In this document: one piece after another, positions 35,896 through 44,578 of the stretch
How the letters are laid out: every line of letters begins with the position of its first letter
Numbering within the stretch: position 1 is the stretch's first letter
NCBI GenBank assembly: GCA_947168885.1
Contig: CAMVNQ010000018.1
Location: 1-64,000 of the forward strand
Source: an uncultured Clostridia bacterium
GTDB lineage: Bacteria; Bacillota; Clostridia; Oscillospirales; Ruminococcaceae
Direction of reading: 5' to 3'
Length of the DNA: 64,000 nucleotides
Program-made: the position numbers and the translations under genes
The notes under the pieces: generated by a model
The model's database searches: none
The model's input: only the letters and a program-made list of their open reading frames with translations
Told to the model about the DNA's origin: nothing

Positions 35896-36403
35896 CGGGA
35901 AAATGACTGCAAAACGTCTCGCGGAGCTCGCCCTGCTGACGGCCGCGGCGCTCATCATATTCATAGTCGAGCTTCAGATACCGCCGCTGACTGAGATACC
36001 CGGTATCAAGCCAGGACTCGCGAACATAATCACGGTTTACTGTGTTTACCGCTATAAACCGTGGGAAACGGCTCTTGTCGTCACGGCAAGAGTGATACTC
36101 GGTGCTGTGTTCGCTGCCGGCTTCATGACAATAATTTTCAGCGCTGCAGGAGCTCTGCTCTGTCTTCTCGGAATGATACCGGTATCCCGGCTTTTCCCGA
36201 AGCTTCCCGTCTGGGCGTGCAGTATTATCGGCGCTGTTCTCCACAACACGGGACAGACTGCGGCAGCGGTGATATGTCTCGGTTCGTTCGCGGTGTTGGG
36301 ATACTTCCCTTTCCTGCTGCTCGGAGGTATAATCTCCGGAACATTCACGGGTCTTTGTGCACAGTTCGTCATAAGCAGGATAAAGAACGGTAAAGGCGGC
36401 TGA
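35888..36403 (+). CDS. Gx transporter family membrane protein
   Basis: Integral membrane protein of 171 residues with about five helices, in the Gx transporter / Hpre_diP_synt_I family. Seen in TAKRLAELALLTAAALI at the start, PGIKPGLANIITVYCVYRY (about 38-56) and LHNTGQTAAA near 118-127. It was once annotated as heptaprenyl diphosphate synthase component I; a membrane transport role is now preferred. It overlaps apbE by 8 nt, so a role in the flavin/redox system or its precursor is plausible. Confidence 0.8.
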   Translation: MNNGKMTAKRLAELALLTAAALIIFIVELQIPPLTEIPGIKPGLANIITVYCVYRYKPWETALVVTARVILGAVFAAGFMTIIFSAAGALLCLLGMIPVSRLFPKLPVWACSIIGAVLHNTGQTAAAVICLGSFAVLGYFPFLLLGGIISGTFTGLCAQFVISRIKNGKGG

Positions 36404-36422
36404 TCGTATCAGCACATATATA

Positions 36423-36451
36423 TTGACTTATCGGTCGGGAAATGGTATAAT
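36423..36451 (+). promoter_or_regulatory. Promoter of propeller kinase gene
   Basis: TTGACT (36423-36428), 17-bp spacer ending ATGG, TATAAT (36446-36451), 35 bp before the start at 36486. Confidence 0.78.
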
Positions 36452-36485
36452 AGTTTGATAAGCAAATCTTTACGGAGGATCGGCT

Positions 36486-39400
36486 ATGAGTATGAAAAGC
36501 TGCTTAAAAGCGGTGGTTTCCGCTGCGGCATCCCTGATAATATCCGTAACATCGCTAACGTCCGTCACAGCTTACGCATCCGGCAGCAACAGCACCGTCG
36601 GTGAAGTCAGCGGCGGAGGCTACGCAGTCACCGGACAGCTCAGCGCGGCAGGTCATGCCTCAAGGCTGTATAACGCAACCAACGGACTTCCGACCTCTGA
36701 CGCGAACACTATTCTTGCCACAAGCGACGGATATATCTGGATAGGCGGTTACAGCGGTCTTATACGTTATGACGGCTCAACCTTCGAGCGTCAGGATTCT
36801 TCCGGCGGTCTCACAAACGCGAAGGTGCTCTTTGAAGACAGCAAGAAGCGTCTCTGGGTAGGTACAAACGACAATGGCGTTGTCATCGTAGATAAAACGA
36901 AGTACACCCATTTCACCTATAAGGACGGGCTTCCGTCATCGACAATTCGCGCTTTCGCCGAGAGCTCCGACGGTACGGTGTTCATAGGTCTAACGAATGG
37001 TGTTTCGTATGTTGACACGGATATGAACCTCCATAACCTCAACGACCCACAGCTAAGCAGCGAGTACATAATACAGATGGTCTCCGACGCTTCCGGAACG
37101 ATATACGGAAACACCCGTAACGGCGACATTTTCTGCATCGAAGGAAACAGAGTCACCGCGTTTTATGACAGCGAACATCTCGGTATCGGAAAAGTCACGG
37201 CTCTGTTCGCCGACCCGAAGTCTGCGGGAGCTCTGTACATCGGAACCGATTCAGACAAGCTCTTCTACGGGAGCGTTTCGGACAACTTCTCCGGACTACG
37301 CAGCATAGACATCGCCCCGTCAGGCAATGTGTGCTGCATAGGCTTTGCGAGCGGACGTATATGGGTAGTGTCGAACAATATGATCGGCTACCTTGACGAA
37401 GAAGAGAAATTCCGCCTGCTTGAGGACATACCGCTCAACAGCATGATCGAGACCATGACAGAAGATTATCAGGGCAACGTCTGGTTCTCGTCATCAAGAC
37501 AAGGCGTTATGAAGATAGTCATGAGCAACTTCCGGGATCTTACGGAGGAAGCTCACCTTAAAGAAGAAGTCGTGAACAGCACGCATATGTACAACGGACT
37601 TCTCTACATAGGAACGGACAAGGGACTCCAGATAATCGACGCTTCCTGCCGCCACACAGAGACAGAGCTCACAAGATACATAGGCGACACAAGAATAAGA
37701 TGCATCCAGTCTGACAACAATGGTGATCTATGGATCTCTACCTATACCAACGGTCTCGGTCTTGTGCGATACACTAAAGACGGCAGAATTATCAGCTATA
37801 ACGAGGACAACGGGTTCGTCAACAACGGCACGCGCTGCTCGGTAATAGCTGCTGACGGCTCGCTGCTCGAATGTACAAACGGCGGACTTGTGATAATAAA
37901 GGACGGCGAGATACAAAGAACTGTCGGTGCAGATTCGGGCATCAGCAACACCGTGTTCCTTACCGCAGCCGAGGACAAAGACGGGAAGATCTACATCGGT
38001 ACCGACGGCGGCGGAATATATATAATCGACGGCAGCAAGGTCTCAAAGATAGGGCGCGACGACGGACTGACAAGCGACGTTATACTGCGTATAAAGCGCG
38101 ATGACAAACGAGGCGTGTTCTGGATAGTGACCTCGAACTCCATCGAATATATGAAAGACGGTGTTATAACCCACGTCCGGAACTTCCCTTATACCAATAA
38201 CTATGACATCTATTTCGACGAGCACGATAACGCATGGATCCTGTCTTCATACGGAATTTACTGCGTAAGCGCACAGGAACTTATAGCGAACGGCGCCATA
38301 GATTATCGTCTGTACAACACCGTTGACGGGCTTCCGAGCGTTCCGACAGGCAACGCCACAAGCTTTATGGACGATAACGGCGACCTTTATATTGCAGGAC
38401 GCTCAGGAGTAAGCAAGGTAAACATAAACAACTTCTTCAATCACAGCGGCGATATAAAGCTCGACGTAAGGTCGATATACTGCAACGAAGAAGAGATAAA
38501 GCCGGACACTGACGGCAAATTCGTTATCCCCGCGAAAAAAGGACGTATTCAGATACGCATCTCGGTGCTCAACTATAACCTCTCCGACCCGAAACTCCGC
38601 ATCTACCTTGACGGAGCGAACGACACGGGTATCACTATGACCCAGAGCGAGCTTTCCGCACTCGAATATACCGACCTCCCCTACGGAGACTATACTCTTC
38701 ACGTCCAGCTCATCGACAACTCAAGCCACAGCGTTTATCAGGAAGAAACGTTCATGCTCAAAAAGCTTCCGGAATTCTTTGAGCTCATCGGTGTCAGGAT
38801 AGCACTCATCGTTATAGGAATGGCGCTCGTCGGATTTATAGTATGGCGCATAATGAAGGGAACGATAATCAGCCGTCAGTATGAGCAGATACGCGTGGCA
38901 AAAGAAGAAGCCGAGCGTGCAAATACCGCGAAGTCACGTTTCCTCGCAAATATGTCCCACGAGATACGCACACCTATAAACACCATTATGGGTATGGACG
39001 AGATGATACTTCGTGAGGATCCGTCCGGTGTTCCTAAATCGTATTTCATGTCGGTTGTGAACTATGCTATGGATATAAGGAACGCATCAGAGTCGCTCCT
39101 TAGTCTTGTGAATGACGTTCTTGACCTCTCAAAGATTGAGTCGGGGAAAATGAACCTCGTCGAGCAGGAATATGACACCGACTCACTGCTTCGCGCGGTA
39201 ATTACGATGATACGCGTAAGAAGCGACCAGAAAGGGCTCACATTCGACGTTGACATAGACAAAGGCCTCCCGAAAAAAATGTACGGAGATATGGGAAAGA
39301 TCAAACAGATCGTACTCAATCTCCTTACAAATGCGGTCAAATACACAGAGAAAGGCGGCTTCACGCTGAAAGCCACGCTTATCGGAAGAGACGGCGACAA

Positions 39401-40736
39401 CTGCCGGCTTCGTATATCCGTAAAAGACACAGGTATCGGTGTAAAACCCGAAGATATGGACAAGCTTTTCTCCGCGTTCGAGCGTCTTGAAGAAGAACGC
39501 AACAGCGCTATACAAGGCACCGGCCTCGGACTTGATATATCGCGCCAGTTCGCAGAGCTGATGCACGGTGAACTTAAATGCGAGAGCGTTTACGGCGAAG
39601 GCTCGGAGTTCATTCTCACAGTTCCGCAGCGCATAGTCGATGAAACCGGAATAGGAGAGTTCACGGAACACGAAGAGCCGCTTATGAACGGACCCTATGT
39701 GCCGCAGTTCTGTGCTCCGGATGCGGAAATACTCGTCGTTGACGACAATCCGATGAACCTTATGGTAATAAAAGGGCTGCTAAAAGCGACAAAGATGAAG
39801 ATAACCACCGCGGACAGCGGCGAAGAATGTCTCGAAAAGCTCGGAGAGCAGAGCTTCCATATCGTCCTGCTCGACCACATGATGCCGGGTATGGACGGAC
39901 TTGAAACAGTCGCGCGCATACGTGAGACGATGCCCGATCTCCCCGTATTCGCGCTGACAGCAAACGCTGCGGCAGGCGGTGAGGCATTCTACACATCGAA
40001 AGGATTTGACGGCTACCTCGAAAAGCCGATAAACAGCACCGTTCTCGAAAAGGCTATAATGAAATATCTGCCGGAAGAGCTTATACAGACAGCCACCTTT
40101 GCAGACGCGCAGGAGGGCGCGGCCGGGCTACCCGAAGATATGCTGTGGCTCAACGAAACGGACGGGATTGACGTTCCCGACGGCATAAAGAACAGCGGCG
40201 GCGTAGATTCGTTCATCTTCTCGCTTGACCTCTTTCTTGACACGATAGACGATAATTCCGCTGTCATAAAAAAGGCGTATGACGAGGGAGATATACGTCT
40301 GTACACCGTAAAGGTACACGCGCTGAAAACTTCTGCAAGGATAATCGGTGCTGCGGAGCTCTCGAAGCTCGCGCTCTCACTCGAAGATGCGGGAAAAGCA
40401 GAAAACAGGGAATTCATCGACGAGCACACCGACGAGCTGCTTACGATGTACGCCGGCTATAAAGAAAAGCTTGCCAGACTGCGTAAGGAAGTATCGGATG
40501 AAAGCGCAAAGCAGCCTGTTTCCGTGGAAGAACTGAACGAAATGTATGAAGCTCTTAACGAGCTTGTACCGCAGATGGATTACGACGGTGTTGAAATGGT
40601 CATAGAGCAGCTCGACGGATATAAACTGCCCGAAAAGGATGCCGAGCTGTTCGCAGAGTTTAAAATGAGCTTCAGAAAAGTTGACTGGGACGCTATGGAA
40701 GAGATGATCAAAAAGCTGTCCTCTGAAAGGAGTTAA
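36486..40736 (+). CDS. Beta-propeller hybrid histidine kinase with receiver and HPt
   Basis: 1416-residue phosphorelay protein. Signal peptide (about 1-31); about fourteen Reg_prop propeller repeats (patterns like GYIWIGGYSGLIRYDG, RLWVGTNDNGV, IYIGTDGGGIYIID); a Y_Y_Y domain (about 660-760); TM (about 771-793); HisKA with H825 in NMSHEIRTPINTI; HATPase with NAVKYT, DTGIG (about 981) and GTGLGL; receiver with Asp1130 in LDHMMP; and an HPt domain with H1278 in VHALKTSARIIGA. All catalytic motifs are intact. This resembles the hybrid two-component systems that sense polysaccharide fragments in Bacteroidetes, but without an AraC output domain. GGAGG precedes the ATG. Confidence 0.92.
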   Translation: MSMKSCLKAVVSAAASLIISVTSLTSVTAYASGSNSTVGEVSGGGYAVTGQLSAAGHASRLYNATNGLPTSDANTILATSDGYIWIGGYSGLIRYDGSTFERQDSSGGLTNAKVLFEDSKKRLWVGTNDNGVVIVDKTKYTHFTYKDGLPSSTIRAFAESSDGTVFIGLTNGVSYVDTDMNLHNLNDPQLSSEYIIQMVSDASGTIYGNTRNGDIFCIEGNRVTAFYDSEHLGIGKVTALFADPKSAGALYIGTDSDKLFYGSVSDNFSGLRSIDIAPSGNVCCIGFASGRIWVVSNNMIGYLDEEEKFRLLEDIPLNSMIETMTEDYQGNVWFSSSRQGVMKIVMSNFRDLTEEAHLKEEVVNSTHMYNGLLYIGTDKGLQIIDASCRHTETELTRYIGDTRIRCIQSDNNGDLWISTYTNGLGLVRYTKDGRIISYNEDNGFVNNGTRCSVIAADGSLLECTNGGLVIIKDGEIQRTVGADSGISNTVFLTAAEDKDGKIYIGTDGGGIYIIDGSKVSKIGRDDGLTSDVILRIKRDDKRGVFWIVTSNSIEYMKDGVITHVRNFPYTNNYDIYFDEHDNAWILSSYGIYCVSAQELIANGAIDYRLYNTVDGLPSVPTGNATSFMDDNGDLYIAGRSGVSKVNINNFFNHSGDIKLDVRSIYCNEEEIKPDTDGKFVIPAKKGRIQIRISVLNYNLSDPKLRIYLDGANDTGITMTQSELSALEYTDLPYGDYTLHVQLIDNSSHSVYQEETFMLKKLPEFFELIGVRIALIVIGMALVGFIVWRIMKGTIISRQYEQIRVAKEEAERANTAKSRFLANMSHEIRTPINTIMGMDEMILREDPSGVPKSYFMSVVNYAMDIRNASESLLSLVNDVLDLSKIESGKMNLVEQEYDTDSLLRAVITMIRVRSDQKGLTFDVDIDKGLPKKMYGDMGKIKQIVLNLLTNAVKYTEKGGFTLKATLIGRDGDNCRLRISVKDTGIGVKPEDMDKLFSAFERLEEERNSAIQGTGLGLDISRQFAELMHGELKCESVYGEGSEFILTVPQRIVDETGIGEFTEHEEPLMNGPYVPQFCAPDAEILVVDDNPMNLMVIKGLLKATKMKITTADSGEECLEKLGEQSFHIVLLDHMMPGMDGLETVARIRETMPDLPVFALTANAAAGGEAFYTSKGFDGYLEKPINSTVLEKAIMKYLPEELIQTATFADAQEGAAGLPEDMLWLNETDGIDVPDGIKNSGGVDSFIFSLDLFLDTIDDNSAVIKKAYDEGDIRLYTVKVHALKTSARIIGAAELSKLALSLEDAGKAENREFIDEHTDELLTMYAGYKEKLARLRKEVSDESAKQPVSVEELNEMYEALNELVPQMDYDGVEMVIEQLDGYKLPEKDAELFAEFKMSFRKVDWDAMEEMIKKLSSERS

Positions 40737-40741
40737 TGATA

Positions 40742-41506
40742 ATGGATACAGAACGTATTTTGATGATCGGCGGAAAAGAGACTGTGCTTCTTAAGATCTT
40801 CATGAAGAAAATAACAGATTCCGGCATAGATACTGGATTTTCTCTCCAGAGCGTTGATGCGGTAAACGCGATGTGGCCGGGCACAACGCTCGTTACGCTG
40901 TATCTTGAGACCGGATTGCTTCCGTCGCGCGATGTAATACGATTTCTAATCGACAAGCTCACCGACGAGAACAAGCACATGATCATCATAGGCGACGCAC
41001 CCGATATTGCAAAGGTCGCCTCACAGATACCGGAAAAGCTCATATACAAAACTTTCACGCGTCCGCTTGACAACGAAGGATACATAAATACAGCAAAGGA
41101 ACTGTTCACGAAGAAAGCGTCCGGAGAGTTCAAGAAAAGCATACTCATCGTTGACGACGATCCGTCCTACTTAAGCCTTGTCCGTGAATGGCTCAAGGAC
41201 ACCTACAAGATCTCGGTCGTAACGTCAGGTATTCAGGCAATAAAGTGGCTTGGCAAGAACAAAGCCGACCTTATCCTGCTAGACTATGAGATGCCGGTGA
41301 CAAGCGGACCGCAGGTCTTTGAAATGCTCCGCAGCGACGAAGACACTAAGGATATACCTATCATTTTCCTCACCGGAAAAAGCGACAAGAACAGCGTTCT
41401 GTCCGTTGTGGCGCTTAAACCTGACGGATATTTCCTCAAAAACGTGGAAAAGACCGAGCTTCTCGATAAACTCGATAAGTTCTTCAAACTTTCGGGCCAG
41501 AAGTAA
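40742..41506 (+). CDS. Response regulator with pseudo-receiver plus receiver
   Basis: 254-residue protein with two receiver-like folds and no DNA-binding domain. The N-terminal half (1-125) has the fold pattern but lacks the acidic pair and phospho-acceptor Asp. The C-terminal half (about 132-254) is complete: ILIVDDDPSY, ILLDYEMP, FLTGKS and the Lys of YFLKNV. It begins just after the hybrid kinase stop. GGAG at 40729-40732 is 9 nt from the ATG at 40742 but only 3 nt from an ATG overlapping the stop codon, so 40742 is chosen. Likely the phospho-acceptor for the HPt domain of the upstream gene. Confidence 0.82.
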   Translation: MDTERILMIGGKETVLLKIFMKKITDSGIDTGFSLQSVDAVNAMWPGTTLVTLYLETGLLPSRDVIRFLIDKLTDENKHMIIIGDAPDIAKVASQIPEKLIYKTFTRPLDNEGYINTAKELFTKKASGEFKKSILIVDDDPSYLSLVREWLKDTYKISVVTSGIQAIKWLGKNKADLILLDYEMPVTSGPQVFEMLRSDEDTKDIPIIFLTGKSDKNSVLSVVALKPDGYFLKNVEKTELLDKLDKFFKLSGQK

Positions 41507-41546
41507 TTAAAACCGCGTTTAACGAGAATAGTGCCGGAGGTGCAGT

Positions 41547-42230
41547 GTGAGCATAACAAACGAGATACAGCGCAGGATACTCGGTCTGCGCGACGAGAAG
41601 TACGCGGCATTCAGCGCGAAACTGATACCGAATATCGAACCGGAGCGTATAGTCGGTGTACGCTCTCCGGAGCTCAAAAAGCTTGCCGCAGAATATAAGA
41701 ATACAGATATGAGCAGTTTTCTTGCTGCTCTACCCCACCGATACATCGAGGAAAGCTACATCCACGCCCAGCTTATCAACCGTATGAAGGATTTCGATGA
41801 ATGTATAGCCGCAGTCGAGCAGTTCCTTCCGTTCGTAGATAACTGGGAGACCTGCGATGCGCTTGCCCCGAAAGCTCTCACAAAGAACCGCACGGAGCTC
41901 ATAAATCGGATAAAAAAGTGGCACAAGTCCGGAGCGACATACACAATACGCTTCGGTACAGGCTGTCTGATGCGTTTTTTCCTCGGTGCGGATTTTGACG
42001 TGAAGTACGCGGAAATGGCGGCAAAGCTTCGTTCAGACGAGTATTACGTCAATATGATGACTGCGTGGTATTTCGCAACAGCTCTCGCAAAGAATTATGA
42101 CGAGGTGCTTCCGTTCATAGAGCTTAGAAAGCTTGACGACTGGACACACAATAAAGCTATACAGAAAGCAACCGAGAGCTATCGCATCACTGCTGAACAG
42201 AAAGCCTATCTGCGGACACTGAAAGCATAA
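41547..42230 (+). CDS. AlkD-like DNA alkylation repair protein
   Basis: HEAT-repeat protein of 227 residues in the AlkD family, which removes alkylated bases from DNA. Family signs are ERIVGVRSPELKKLAAEYK near residues 33-51, the active region FVDNWETCDALAPKAL (about 94-109, Trp and Asp expected to contact the lesion) and WYFATALAKNYDEVLPFIE (about 173-191). The start is GTG at 41547 with CCGGAGG at 41534-41540. Single gene with its own terminator. Confidence 0.86.
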   Translation: MSITNEIQRRILGLRDEKYAAFSAKLIPNIEPERIVGVRSPELKKLAAEYKNTDMSSFLAALPHRYIEESYIHAQLINRMKDFDECIAAVEQFLPFVDNWETCDALAPKALTKNRTELINRIKKWHKSGATYTIRFGTGCLMRFFLGADFDVKYAEMAAKLRSDEYYVNMMTAWYFATALAKNYDEVLPFIELRKLDDWTHNKAIQKATESYRITAEQKAYLRTLKA

Positions 42231-42233
42231 ATA

Positions 42234-42272
42234 ACTGCCCCGTACAATGATGTACAGGGCAGTTCGTTTTTT
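42234..42272 (+). terminator. Terminator of AlkD-like gene
   Basis: ACTGCCC and GGGCAGT arms, extended by GTAC/GTAC around AATGAT, followed by TCGTTTTTT. The T-run abuts the repeat element. Confidence 0.88.
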
Positions 42273-42558
42273 AGGGTACCTCTAAAAACCGCTTTGAAAA
42301 GAGAAAATGAGATAGCTGCGTCGGATACAAGGAAAGCCGACGAAGCCGGGCTGGTCTGTCGGTCAGCCCCTCTGTCTCGCAAGCTCGACACCTCCCCGCT
42401 GCCGGGGAGACCACGCCCGGTTAGGAGGTTTGACGCAGTAGACGGTCACGGCAGGAAGCCGTGGTATTGCCGCCAAAAGCGCGCAGGACGCGCGCATACA
42501 AAGCGGCATAAAGTGGATAGCTCTTTTTCTCTCAAATTGGGTTTTTAGAGGTTCCCTT
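42271..42558. repeat. MITE-like element, copy B, with nested repeat
   Basis: A 288-bp element whose ends match copy A at 24393-24557: left TTAGGGTACCTCTAAAAACC and right GGGTTTTTAGAGGTTCCC. It is longer because the interior contains the CAGCCCC palindromic unit and additional GC-rich palindromes. Its right edge touches the stop codon of the Na/Pi gene. Confidence 0.75.
42346..42420. repeat. CAGCCCC palindromic unit nested in MITE copy B
   Basis: Bounded by CCGGGC and GCCCGG, and sharing GGTCTGTCGGTCAGCCCC and ACACCTCCCCGCTG with the unit at 5028-5100. Its inner hairpin differs (CTCGCAAGCTCG rather than CACCTTCGGTG). Confidence 0.65.
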
Positions 42559-44342
42559 TATGTTTCAGCAGCAACGACGTTCTTGCTTATCTTTTCTAGT
42601 GAGTACTTGTTCTTATAATACTCGTAACACTTCTCGTATTCCTTCGTGACCTCGCTCTTGAGGTGGTTGATGTACTCGTGCATATCGAAGCTGTCGTGTG
42701 CTATCTCTATCATACAGACCGCGATATTCGAGCAGTGATCGGAGATGCGCTCAAGGTTGGTAAGCAGGTCGGAAAGCACGAATCCCATTTCTATCGTACA
42801 TTCCTGCTTGCGAAGTCTTTCGATGTGCGCAGACTTGATCTGGACTTTGAGCCAGTCCACGACCTGTTCAAGCGGCTCGACACTGACAGCGGTCTTAAGG
42901 TCGTTGTTCTCGAACGCGGTTATCGACATATCAAGTATCTCGGTTACCGCTGCTATCATGACTTTGATTTCTTTTATCGCTTCATCAGAGAATTTGAGTT
43001 CCTTGTCGTTTATCTCCTCGGCGGATTCAACGATATTGACCGCATGGTCGGAAAGCCGTTCAAAGTCACCTATCATGTGCAGCAGCTTTGATACTTCGTG
43101 GCTGTCGGCTTCAGATGTATTCTGATTGCTTACCTTGACGAGATAGGTTCCGAGGCTGTCCTCATACATATCGACGGACTCTTCAAGGTCACGTATCTTC
43201 TGCGCGGTCTTTTCGTTGTAGTCAAAAAGCACTCCGAACGACATTTCAAGCGATCTCTGCGCCTCATGCGCCATTTTCACCGCTACTGTACGCGCTCTTC
43301 CGATAGCTATTGACGGAGTGGAGAGCAGACGGTCGTCGAGCAGAGCAAACTCGCCCTTGTCCGAGCCTTCGCGGATAACAGCGCACGCAAGCTTTTCAAG
43401 CAGCCTGTTGAACGGCGCGAGTGTTACAATAGTGAGTATGTTGAACGCCGAGTGGCAGATCGCTATGCCGAGCGGCGTCACCGCTTCATTCGATATAGCA
43501 GGCTTCACTATCGCATTGAGTATGGAGTATATCGTAAGCCAGACGAGCGTACCGATCGTGTTGAAGCTTAAATGTATGAACGCCGCGCGCTTAGCATTCT
43601 TGTTCGCGCCGAGCGACGAAATCATAGCTGTTACACAGGTACCTATATTCTGACCCATAATTATAGGTATCGCACTTGCATAGGTCAGCGACCCGTTGAG
43701 CGAGATTGCCTGTAAAATACCGACGGACGCAGCAGAGGACTGGATTATCGCGGTTATCACCGCACCGGCAAGAACGCCGAGCAGCGGGTTCGAGAACATA
43801 CCCATTATCTGTGCGAACTCCGGAACGTCTTTAAGCCCGGAAACCGCCTCTGTTATAGCCTGCATACCATACATAAGGAACGCAAGACCGAAGAGTATAG
43901 TCGCGGTATCGGCTTTTTTCGAATCCTTCTTGAAAATGAGCAGGATTATTATTGCCGCAAAAGCGATGAGCGGCGTGAAAGTGCGGGGATTTAAGAACTG
44001 CACCCAGACAGCGTCGCTCTCGACACCGATAAGCGACATTATCCACGACGTGACGGATGTACCGAGGTTTGCACCCATTATGATGCCGATAGCTTGTCCG
44101 AGCGTGAGAATGCCCGAGTTAACGAAGCCTACGACCATAACCGTGGTCGTAGCGGACGACTGTATCACGGCGGTGATGATAACGCCGAGCAGAAATCCTT
44201 TGAATTTGGTCGATGTTGCGGCAGCGAGCAATGTTTTGAGTTTGCCGCCCGCCTTCTTTTCGAGACCCTGACCCATGAGCTTTACACCGTAAAGCAACAG
44301 TGCCAGACCTCCGAGCAATGAAAACGTGTTGAAAATATCCAT
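42558..44342 (-). CDS. Na/Pi cotransporter with PhoU-like domain
   Basis: Sodium/phosphate symporter of the NptA/YjbB type, 594 residues. The membrane part (about 1-310) has two inverted PNaS repeats, each with a QSSA motif: VIQSSATTTVMVVGFVNSG (about 59-77) and IIQSSAASVGILQAIS (about 195-210). Residues about 340-560 form two PhoU-like three-helix bundles. It imports or exports phosphate. GGTGAG precedes the ATG, which has a strong promoter. Confidence 0.92.
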   Translation of the reverse strand: MDIFNTFSLLGGLALLLYGVKLMGQGLEKKAGGKLKTLLAAATSTKFKGFLLGVIITAVIQSSATTTVMVVGFVNSGILTLGQAIGIIMGANLGTSVTSWIMSLIGVESDAVWVQFLNPRTFTPLIAFAAIIILLIFKKDSKKADTATILFGLAFLMYGMQAITEAVSGLKDVPEFAQIMGMFSNPLLGVLAGAVITAIIQSSAASVGILQAISLNGSLTYASAIPIIMGQNIGTCVTAMISSLGANKNAKRAAFIHLSFNTIGTLVWLTIYSILNAIVKPAISNEAVTPLGIAICHSAFNILTIVTLAPFNRLLEKLACAVIREGSDKGEFALLDDRLLSTPSIAIGRARTVAVKMAHEAQRSLEMSFGVLFDYNEKTAQKIRDLEESVDMYEDSLGTYLVKVSNQNTSEADSHEVSKLLHMIGDFERLSDHAVNIVESAEEINDKELKFSDEAIKEIKVMIAAVTEILDMSITAFENNDLKTAVSVEPLEQVVDWLKVQIKSAHIERLRKQECTIEMGFVLSDLLTNLERISDHCSNIAVCMIEIAHDSFDMHEYINHLKSEVTKEYEKCYEYYKNKYSLEKISKNVVAAET

Positions 44343-44417
44343 GATCTCACCACAAAACTTTTTTACAGGCTCTTTCCCTGCATTTTTTCATAACTTATCT
44401 TCTATTCGTACACTATA

Positions 44418-44446
44418 ATTATAGACCGTTTTTATGATAATTTCAA
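44418..44446 (-). promoter_or_regulatory. Promoter of Na/Pi cotransporter gene
   Basis: Minus strand: TTGAAA (44441-44446), 17-bp spacer, TATAAT (44418-44423), about 75 bp upstream of the start. Confidence 0.72.
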
Positions 44447-44524
44447 GTGTATTTGATGTTAGTTTTCAAATTCGGCGCTTTTCATAACCTTATCCCCGCA
44501 GTTCGAAAATATCCGTGCATTTTA

Positions 44525-44567
44525 GACAATCAAACAAGCGTACACATTCTTACAGAATATGTACGCT
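44525..44567 (-). terminator. Terminator of zapA-like / U32 operon
   Basis: Minus strand: AAGCGTACA ... TGTACGCTT with an inner ATTCT/AGAAT extension, followed by GTTTGATTGTCT. Confidence 0.7.
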
Positions 44568-44578
44568 TTCGCTTCTTC

